Shown here: positions 1 to 4,828 of the stretch, piece after piece
Position numbering within the stretch: the first letter of the stretch is position 1
Layout of the letters: every line of letters begins with the position of its first letter
Assembly: GCA_947631585.1 (NCBI GenBank)
Contig: CANRLY010000085.1
Span: 1 to 7,848, forward strand
Origin: an uncultured Clostridia bacterium
GTDB lineage: Bacteria; Bacillota; Clostridia; Oscillospirales; Ruminococcaceae
Direction: 5' to 3'
DNA: 7,848 nucleotides
Made by a program: the position numbers and the translations under genes
Notes under the pieces: model-generated
What the model saw: only the letters and a program-made list of their open reading frames with translations
Database searches by the model: none
What the model was told of the DNA's origin: nothing

Positions 1-1174
1 GGCTGCGGTCTGCGATGCGGCAGAGGAAGCTCTGGCAAAGACCCCCGACCAGCTGGAAGCTCTTAAAAAAGCAGGCGTGGTGGACGCCGGCGGCAAGGGT
101 CTGACTATCATCTTCAACGCCATGCTCACTACTTTCCGCACAGGTGAGATAATTCCCTCTGAAAATAAGACCGCCGACAGACCTGCCGTCACCGTGGAGA
201 GCTTTTCTTCCGTGGTGGGACAGTTTGACGACGAGATAACCTACGGCTATTGCACCGAAATGCTCATCACCAAAAGCGAGGACTCGGAGGACCCCTCCAA
301 GCTCAGGGCTTACCTGGAAACTATCGGCGACTGCGTTGTGGTGGTGGACGACGACGAGATAATCAAAGTCCACGTCCATACCAACAACCCCGGAAAAGCT
401 ATAGAAAAAGGTCTGGAATTTGGCTATATCAACCTGCCAAAGATCGAAAATATGCGCTTGCAGCATGAACAGAGACGTAAACAGGCAACTCAGGAATTTA
501 CCCCCGTCCCACCGGAAAAACAGTACGGCTTTGTGGCGGTGGCAGCCGGAAACGGCATAGGTTCGGTGTTCGCCGATATCGGGGTTGACTGCGTGGTAAA
601 AGGCGGTCAGACCATGAATCCCTCCACAGAGGATATACTGGCGGCTATCTGCGCCTGCCCGGCTGAAACGGTGTTCGTGCTGCCAAATAATAAAAATATA
701 ATCATGGCTGCGGAACAGGCAGTGAGACTTTCTGACAGAAAAGTCTGCGTCCTGCAAACAAGAACTATCCCCCAGGGAATGGCTGCAATGCTGGCTTTCG
801 ACCCGGAGGCGGACTTCAATACCAACCGTGTGGAAATGACTAAGGCTTTTGAACAGGTCTCCACCGGTCAGGTGACCTTTGCCGCAAGAGACAGCGAGTA
901 CGAGGGTCACGCTATCAAGGAGGGCGAAATACTTGCTCTGGATAACGGAAAACTCTCTTTCGTGGAAAAGGACGTCTCCAAAGCGGCGTATAAGCTCACC
1001 AAAAAGCTTGTCCGTGGGGACAGCTCTTTCGTGACGGTCATCTACGGCTCTGACGTGACCGACCAGGCGGCGGAAGCGCTGGTGGATCAGCTTCAGAATA
1101 AATTTTCCAGCCTGGAGATAAACCTGATAAACGGCGGTCAGCCGGTCTACTACTATATAATCTCAGTTGAATGA
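1..1174 (+). CDS. fakA: Fatty acid kinase subunit A-like protein (DAK2 / YloV family), 5'-truncated by window edge
   Basis: The reading frame is open from base 2 and runs 390 codons to TGA at 1172-1174, so the true start lies left of the window. FakA phosphorylates fatty acids delivered by a FakB carrier to give acyl phosphate for phospholipid synthesis in the cytoplasm. The visible part starts in the end of the N-terminal DAK2 (DhaL-like) nucleotide-binding domain (GVVDAGGKGL, visible residues about 24-33). It continues through the middle domain with GYCTEML and the KVHVHTNNPGKA block ending in IENMRLQH. It ends with the DegV-like C-terminal domain (GFVAVAAGNGIGSVF, NNKNIIMAA, TRTIPQGMAAMLAF, NGGQPVYYYIISVE). 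Full-length relatives are about 550 residues, so roughly 150-160 are missing. A GTG at 77 is not a start, because conserved sequence continues upstream of it. The family is clear; the kinase assignment follows characterised homologues. A strong terminator follows the stop within 5 bases. Confidence 0.9.
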   Translation, partial: AAVCDAAEEALAKTPDQLEALKKAGVVDAGGKGLTIIFNAMLTTFRTGEIIPSENKTADRPAVTVESFSSVVGQFDDEITYGYCTEMLITKSEDSEDPSKLRAYLETIGDCVVVVDDDEIIKVHVHTNNPGKAIEKGLEFGYINLPKIENMRLQHEQRRKQATQEFTPVPPEKQYGFVAVAAGNGIGSVFADIGVDCVVKGGQTMNPSTEDILAAICACPAETVFVLPNNKNIIMAAEQAVRLSDRKVCVLQTRTIPQGMAAMLAFDPEADFNTNRVEMTKAFEQVSTGQVTFAARDSEYEGHAIKEGEILALDNGKLSFVEKDVSKAAYKLTKKLVRGDSSFVTVIYGSDVTDQAAEALVDQLQNKFSSLEINLINGGQPVYYYIISVE

Positions 1175-1178
1175 AAAC

Positions 1179-1209
1179 AAAGGCGTTTCCGCACGGGAGA
1201 CGCCTTTTT
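1179..1209 (+). terminator. Intrinsic terminator of fakA
   Basis: A 12-bp stem AAAGGCGTTTCC / GGAGACGCCTTT (one G-U pair in RNA) with loop GCACG is followed by a T5 run, starting 5 bases after the fakA stop codon. It separates fakA from the downstream carboxykinase unit. Confidence 0.92.
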
Positions 1210-1265
1210 GCATTAAAAACTCCGCCGACTTTCATTTTTTGCGAGAATCGTTTACAAATACTCTC

Positions 1266-1294
1266 TTGACATATCCTGCCGGCTGTTATATAAT
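1266..1294 (+). promoter_or_regulatory. Sigma-A promoter of the PEP carboxykinase gene
   Basis: TTGACA (1266-1271) and TATAAT (1289-1294) are separated by exactly 17 bp, a perfect match to the vegetative consensus. The expected start of transcription is near 1301-1303, leaving a leader of about 110 nt before the ATG at 1414. The spacer carries TATCCTG (1272-1278), which matches a half-site of the palindrome just downstream. Such a strong core promoter suggests high expression, possibly held in check by a repressor. Confidence 0.88.
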
Positions 1295-1304
1295 TAAAAT
1301 GCTG

Positions 1305-1325
1305 TCAGGATAATTTTTATCCTGA
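1305..1325. promoter_or_regulatory. Perfect palindrome at the transcription start: operator or 5' mRNA hairpin
   Basis: The arms TCAGGATAA and TTATCCTGA are perfect inverted repeats around a TTT centre (9+3+9). The palindrome begins only 10 bases after the -10 box, so it lies at about +3 to +25 of the predicted transcript. Two readings are possible. It could be an operator whose repressor would block promoter clearance, supported by the matching half-site in the -35/-10 spacer. It could also be a 5'-terminal stem-loop stabilising the mRNA. There is no T-run, so it is not a terminator. I do not recognise the regulator and do not assign one. Confidence 0.6.
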
Positions 1326-1413
1326 AATAATTTATTGATAAAATTTGTTTGCTCGTGTCGGACTTTACGGTCTCTGCCGCTTCGATGCCTGCAAGGAAAG
1401 GATAGGTTATATT

Positions 1414-3207
1414 ATGGCAAGTCTTACAAAAAACCCTAACGTGAACGCTTGGGTGGACGAAATGATCGCTCTCACCAAGCCGGACAAGGTCGTCTGGATA
1501 GACGGCAGCGACGAACAGCTCGACGCTCTCAGAGATGAAGCGGTCTCCACAGGCGAAATGATCCGCCTGAATCAGGAGGAACTTCCCGGCTGCCTTTACC
1601 ATAGGACGCTTCCTAACGATGTTGCAAGAGTTGAGGACAGAACTTTCATCTGCACAAAGAAAAAAGAGGACGCCGGTCCTACCAACAACTGGTGCGACCC
1701 GGAGGAGATGTACGCTAAACTCACTCCTATGTACGACGGCGTTATGAAAGGCAGAACAATGTACGTTATCCCCTATTCTATGGGACCTATCGGCTCTCCT
1801 CTCGCTAAGGTGGGAGTTGAAGTGACCGACTCTATCTACGTTGTGCTGAATATGGATATAATGACAAGAATGGGCGCAAAGGCTTTCGAGAACCTGGGAG
1901 ATGAGTCTGACGACTTCGTAAGAGGTCTCCACTCAAAGGCTGACGTTGACCCGGAGAACAGATATATCGTCCAGTTCCCGGAAGATAACGCTATCTGGTC
2001 TATAAATTCAGCTTACGGCGGAAACGTTCTGCTGGGCAAAAAATGCTTCGCACTGAGAATAGCTTCTTTCCAGGGAAGAAACGAGGGCTGGATGGCTGAA
2101 CATATGCTTATCCTCGGCGTAGAGAAGCCGGACGGAGAAGTTAAGTATATCACCGCCGCTTTCCCGTCAGCCTGCGGAAAAACTAACCTTGCAATGCTTA
2201 TCCCCCCTGCCTGCTATACCGAAAAAGGCTATAAGGTCTGGACGGTGGGCGACGATATCGCCTGGCTCAAACCCGGCAAGGACGGCAGACTTTACGCTAT
2301 CAACCCCGAAAACGGCTTCTTCGGCGTTGCTCCGGGAACTAACGCTAAGTCTAACTTTAACGCACTTGCTTCCACCAAGAAGAACGCTATCTTCACAAAC
2401 GTTGCTATAAATAACGACAATATGACCGTTTGGTGGGAAGGCCTTGATAAGAACCCGCCTGTGAACGCTACCGAGTGGAAAGGCGCAGTTGTAAACGGAC
2501 CTGAGTATGTTGCCGAGGGCAATAAGCTTGCTCACCCCAACTCCAGATTTACCGCTCCTGCGGAAAACTGCCCCTGCATCTCCCCTGAGTTCAACAACCC
2601 GGAAGGCGTGCCTATCTCCGCTATGATCTTCGGCGGCAGACGTGAAAAGACCACTCCGCTGGTATATCAGGCGTTCGATTGGGAACACGGCACATTCATC
2701 GGTTCGGCTGTTTCTTCTGAAACTACCGCTGCCGCTGCCGGAGCTGTGGGCGTTCTGAGACACGACCCCATGGCGATGAAGCCTTTCTGCGGCTACCATA
2801 TGGGCGACTACTGGGCTCACTGGATAGAAATGGGCAAGATCCTCGGAGATAAAGCTCCCAAGATCTTTAACGTAAACTGGTTCAAAAAAGACGAGAACGG
2901 CAACTTCATGTGGCCCGGCTTTGGCGATAATATGAGAGTCCTTGACTGGATAATCAAACGCTGCGAGGGTACTGTTGACGCTCAGGAAACTGCCATCGGC
3001 TACCTGCCCAAGCCGGAGGATATCGACCTTACCGGTATCGAGGACGAGATCACCAGCGAAACAATGAACAAGCTGCTCGATGTGGACAAGGATCTGTGGC
3101 TTGCTGAAGTTGCAGAACTGAGAGAGTTCTACAAGCAGTTTGGCGACAAGCTCCCTGCTGAGATAAAAGCACAGCTTGACGCTCTTGAGGCAAGGCTCAA
3201 CGGTTGA
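1414..3207 (+). CDS. pckG: Phosphoenolpyruvate carboxykinase, GTP-dependent (EC 4.1.1.32)
   Basis: This 597-residue enzyme interconverts oxaloacetate + GTP with PEP + CO2 + GDP in the cytoplasm. In succinate-forming anaerobes it usually runs in the carboxylating direction. It is of the GTP type, not the ATP type. Visible signatures are the DVARVE substrate arginine (R72), MKGRTMYVIPYSMGPIGSPL (111-130), YGGN (201-204), the Mn-ligand Lys and His in GKKCFALR (208-215) and AEHML (228-232), the P-loop FPSACGKTN (250-258), the metal aspartates in VGDDIAW (278-284), NSRFTAP (376-382), FGGRR (406-410) and the guanine-pocket region WPGFGDNMRVLDW (500-512). Length is normal (about 600). The ATG at 1414 is chosen because MASLTKNPNVNAW starts the family homology. 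The upstream in-frame TTG at 1345 would add 23 unrelated residues. Purine-rich GGAAAGG / AGG elements lie at 1395-1406. It is transcribed alone from its own promoter. The symbol pckA is also used. Confidence 0.96.
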   Translation: MASLTKNPNVNAWVDEMIALTKPDKVVWIDGSDEQLDALRDEAVSTGEMIRLNQEELPGCLYHRTLPNDVARVEDRTFICTKKKEDAGPTNNWCDPEEMYAKLTPMYDGVMKGRTMYVIPYSMGPIGSPLAKVGVEVTDSIYVVLNMDIMTRMGAKAFENLGDESDDFVRGLHSKADVDPENRYIVQFPEDNAIWSINSAYGGNVLLGKKCFALRIASFQGRNEGWMAEHMLILGVEKPDGEVKYITAAFPSACGKTNLAMLIPPACYTEKGYKVWTVGDDIAWLKPGKDGRLYAINPENGFFGVAPGTNAKSNFNALASTKKNAIFTNVAINNDNMTVWWEGLDKNPPVNATEWKGAVVNGPEYVAEGNKLAHPNSRFTAPAENCPCISPEFNNPEGVPISAMIFGGRREKTTPLVYQAFDWEHGTFIGSAVSSETTAAAAGAVGVLRHDPMAMKPFCGYHMGDYWAHWIEMGKILGDKAPKIFNVNWFKKDENGNFMWPGFGDNMRVLDWIIKRCEGTVDAQETAIGYLPKPEDIDLTGIEDEITSETMNKLLDVDKDLWLAEVAELREFYKQFGDKLPAEIKAQLDALEARLNG

Positions 3208-3262
3208 AATTAACTTTTGCGTTGATAATAAATCGTAAGTTGTTTACTATATCTGCTCTGCT

Positions 3263-3302
3263 GTTTGGGGGAGACCTTTTTGAAAAAGGTTCTCCCCCAA
3301 AC
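3263..3302. repeat. Long hairpin after pckG (REP-like palindrome, possible 3' end of the mRNA)
   Basis: The arms GTTTGGGGGAGA (3263-3274) and TCTCCCCCAAAC (3291-3302) pair perfectly over 12 bp. They continue inward as CCTTTTT / AAAAAGG with one bulged T and a minimal loop. The hairpin begins 56 bases after the pckG stop. The following bases (TTTCTCAC) are a poor U-tract, so it is more likely a processing or stability hairpin, or a dispersed palindromic repeat, than an efficient terminator. It resembles the hairpin at 3458-3489 in its core (GGGG..ACCTTT..AAAGGT..CCCC). Confidence 0.75.
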
Positions 3303-3327
3303 TTTCTCACTAAAACTTTCGTATTTT

Positions 3328-3356
3328 TTGACGAGGGGTAATTGCCCTGATATAAT
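3328..3356 (+). promoter_or_regulatory. Strong sigma-A-like promoter inside the pckG-pilT spacer
   Basis: TTGACG (3328-3333) and TATAAT (3351-3356) are 17 bp apart, and TG at 3348-3349 makes an extended -10. Transcription would start near 3363 on the + strand. No gene is positioned to use it: the only downstream ORF has its ATG at 3357, before the transcription start. It therefore either drives a non-coding RNA or is part of a repeated element. One arm of an inverted repeat (CGAGGGGTAATT) covers 3332-3343 in the spacer. Confidence 0.6.
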
Positions 3357-3443
3357 ATGCAAAATGCACAACTTATCACTGTTTTATTAAAAGAAATTAC
3401 CCCTCGCCAAAAACAATATAAAAGTCTTTGGAAAGGGGTAATT
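3332..3443. repeat. Three copies of GGGGTAATT, two direct and one inverted
   Basis: CGAGGGGTAATT at 3332-3343 has a perfect 12-base inverted partner AATTACCCCTCG at 3395-3406. A third copy, AGGGGTAATT, lies in direct orientation at 3434-3443. In a transcript started near 3363, the second and third copies can pair over 10 bp, and the loop holds an additional CCAAA / TTTGG pair. The first copy lies in the promoter spacer and would act only as DNA. Confidence 0.7.
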
Positions 3444-3457
3444 CTTCCTACGGAAGA

Positions 3458-3489
3458 GGGGAAAACCTTTCTTCAGAAAGGTTTTCCCC
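3458..3489. repeat. Perfect 14-bp hairpin
   Basis: GGGGAAAACCTTTC (3458-3471) pairs without mismatch with GAAAGGTTTTCCCC (3476-3489) around a TTCA loop. It shares its design with the hairpin at 3263-3302, as if both came from one palindromic repeat family. No T-run follows on either strand. Confidence 0.8.
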
Positions 3490-3500
3490 AACAGAAAAAC

Positions 3501-3537
3501 ACCGGCGTTTCTCAATTTTTCGAGAAACGCCGGTTTT
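3501..3537. terminator. Bidirectional intrinsic terminator at the 3' end of pilT
   Basis: ACCGGCGTTTCTC (3501-3513) and GAGAAACGCCGGT (3522-3534) form a perfect 13-bp stem with an 8-base loop. On the + strand it is followed by TTT then ATT; on the - strand by G then T5. It lies 14 bases beyond the pilT stop codon. It can therefore end the pilB-pilT transcript, and also rightward transcription from pckG or from the internal promoter. Confidence 0.85.
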
Positions 3538-3550
3538 ATTTTGCGAATTA

Positions 3551-4615
3551 TCAAGCCATTGCGATAAATCTCTTAAGTTCCTGAACGCTCAGGCACTTGT
3601 CGAGAGCGGTGTCCATGGAGATTATCTTGTTCTTTACCAGCCTTGCAAGTTCCTGGTCGAGGGTCTGCATTCCGTACTGTTTACCGGTCTGCATTGCCGA
3701 ACCGATAAGGTGTACCTTGTCGTCTCTTATCATCGCCTTGATGGAGTCGGTGGCGTTGAGTATTTCGCAGCAAGCCACACGGTTTGAAGAATCCAGAGTC
3801 GGGCAAAGGGTCTGGGTGCAGATTCCTACCAGAACAGACGAAAGCTGAGTTCTGATCTGGTGCTGCTGATGCGCCGGGAACACGTCTATGATACGGTCGA
3901 TGGTGGAAGCGGCGTCAGTGGTGTGAAGCGTGCTCATTACAAGGTGTCCGGTTTCAGCGGCGGTCACCGCAGCTTCGATAGTCTCGAAGTCACGCATCTC
4001 ACCAACCAGGATAATATCCGGGTCCTCACGAAGAGCCGCCCTCAGCGCCATCGAGAAGCCGGGAACGTCCTGTCCCACTTCACGCTGATTTATCATTGAA
4101 CGTTTGTGACCGTGCATATACTCGATAGGGTCTTCGATAGTAATAATGTGCGCCGACTTGTTTACATTAACATGGTCGATCATTGCAGCCAGAGTGGTGG
4201 ACTTACCGGAACCGGTAGGACCGGTAACAAGCACAAGTCCTCTGGGTCTCATAGCGAACTCCGCAAGCACCGGCGGAAGATTCAGGTCGGTAAGGGTAGG
4301 GATATCGTTTCTCAGCAGACGGATAGCGATAGCGGTGTTGCCCCTCTGGCGGTAAACGTTGACCCTGTGCCTGAAACCTCTCTTTGTAACAAACGTAAAG
4401 TCGGTGTCGATGTGGTCTTTTATGCTCTGCTGCTGTTTTTCGTTACACATCTGTTCGCAGATCCTCAGAATGTCTATCTCAGACATATCGCTGTAAGCGG
4501 AGAGCTTTCTCAGGCTTCCGCCCTGCCTTACTATCGGCGGTATTCCCACCGTGAAGTGAAGGTCGGAACAACCCAGCGCTCTGGATTCGTCCAGTATCTT
4601 GTCAATATCAACCAT
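3551..4615 (-). CDS. pilT: Type IV pilus retraction ATPase PilT
   Basis: This 354-residue cytoplasmic hexameric ATPase powers pilus retraction and twitching; PilT proteins are normally about 345-370 residues. The N-terminal PAS-like domain begins with the typical SDLHFTVGIPPIVRQGG (residues 17-33). The motor domain shows Walker A GPTGSGKST (132-140), an Asp box IEDPIE (160-165), Walker B DPDIILVGEMRD (198-209) and a His box TGHLVMSTLHT (222-232). The segment DSIKAMIRDDKVH (290-302) corresponds to the AIRNLIRE signature needed for retraction, with altered residues but the same pattern, followed by MQTGKQYGMQTLDQ. This, and the absence of an MshEN domain and Cys4 zinc knuckle, separate it from PilB. 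The ATG (4613-4615) has a perfect AGGAGG (4624-4629 on the complement) 8 bases away. It is downstream of pilB with no clear promoter of its own, so cotranscription is likely. Confidence 0.95.
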   Translation of the reverse strand: MVDIDKILDESRALGCSDLHFTVGIPPIVRQGGSLRKLSAYSDMSEIDILRICEQMCNEKQQQSIKDHIDTDFTFVTKRGFRHRVNVYRQRGNTAIAIRLLRNDIPTLTDLNLPPVLAEFAMRPRGLVLVTGPTGSGKSTTLAAMIDHVNVNKSAHIITIEDPIEYMHGHKRSMINQREVGQDVPGFSMALRAALREDPDIILVGEMRDFETIEAAVTAAETGHLVMSTLHTTDAASTIDRIIDVFPAHQQHQIRTQLSSVLVGICTQTLCPTLDSSNRVACCEILNATDSIKAMIRDDKVHLIGSAMQTGKQYGMQTLDQELARLVKNKIISMDTALDKCLSVQELKRFIAMA

Positions 4616-4648
4616 ATTAGTGTCCTCCTGTTATTGTATTTTATATCT

Positions 4649-4664
4649 TCCCCGACCATGGGGA
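4649..4664. repeat. Small hairpin upstream of the pilT ribosome binding site
   Basis: TCCCC (4649-4653) and GGGGA (4660-4664) flank a 6-base loop. On the pilT strand it lies about 20 bases upstream of the AGGAGG. It is too small to be sure of a role and is not followed by a T-run on the pilT strand. Confidence 0.4.
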
Positions 4665-4685
4665 TCAGTTTTTTCCTCGTCGCTC

Positions 4686-4795
4686 CGCTGCCGCACCGGG
4701 GTGCGGCGCTCGCCGCTGCGCCTTCGGCGCAGCCAAGGCTGCCGCCGGCAGCCTTGTAACCGCTGCTTCGCAGCGGTGCGAGCGCCGCATCAGCG
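4686..4795. repeat. Cloverleaf-like nested palindrome between pilB and pilT
   Basis: An outer 12-bp stem (TGCGGCGCTCGC 4702-4713 with GCGAGCGCCGCA 4778-4789) encloses three perfect hairpins with almost no linker. Hairpin A is 4715-4733 (8 bp, loop TTC), B is 4734-4756 (10 bp, loop GCC) and C is 4759-4777 (8 bp, loop TTC). One base separates the outer stem from A, none separates A from B, two separate B from C, and none separates C from the outer stem. A further CGCTG / CAGCG pair (4686-4690, 4791-4795) can extend it. An alternative hairpin CCGCACC / GGTGCGG (4691-4706) competes with the outer stem. Neither strand has a T-run after it, so it is not a terminator. It is much more GC-rich than the neighbouring genes. 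It looks like an inserted palindromic repeat, or a structured intercistronic RNA. I do not recognise the family. Confidence 0.85.
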
Positions 4796-4828
4796 AAGAA
4801 CAGCAGCAAAGGTAAGTAAACCGAACTG

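Larger units (their letters stand above)
3363..3537 (+). ncRNA. Candidate small RNA from the pckG-pilT spacer
   Basis: This is a prediction from context only. The extended -10 promoter at 3328-3356 would start an RNA of about 175 nt that ends at the 13-bp hairpin 3501-3534 with its TTTT run. The RNA would fold into a long stem (3395-3404 with 3434-3443), a small CTTCC/GGAAG hairpin (3444-3456), a perfect 14-bp hairpin (3458-3489) and the terminal hairpin. I know no RNA family that matches. The alternative is a non-expressed, REP/MITE-like repeat. Nothing in the reading frames here looks like a real protein. Confidence 0.35.

Noticed and set aside
1345..1413. Upstream TTG start for pckG at 1345
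   Set aside because: The 23 added residues do not resemble the family N-terminus, and the ATG at 1414 has purine-rich sequence in the right place.
2167..2820. 217-residue minus-strand open frame inside pckG (also 1294-1932)
   Set aside because: Antisense shadows of a strongly conserved gene; frames open because of its codon usage.
3197..3379. 60-residue minus-strand open frame overlapping the pckG end
   Set aside because: It covers the palindrome at 3263-3302, has no ribosome binding site that I can see and its translation looks like read-through of a repeat.
3263..3540. CRISPR array, suggested by several similar palindromes
   Set aside because: The palindromes differ in sequence and spacing, with no identical repeats and no regular unique spacers.
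3357..3584. 75-residue + strand open frame in the pckG-pilT spacer, and an overlapping 119-residue one (3428-3787)
   Set aside because: The first ATG directly follows a -10 box and lies before the expected transcription start. Both frames run through hairpins and into the antisense of pilT, and the translations are low-information (translated palindromes).
4106..4759. 217-residue + strand open frame opposite pilT
   Set aside because: Antisense shadow of pilT that ends in the translated cloverleaf palindrome.
4702..4789. tRNA gene, suggested by the cloverleaf shape
   Set aside because: The arms do not have tRNA dimensions (acceptor 12 bp, 3-base loops), and there is no anticodon loop, T-psi-C motif or CCA end.
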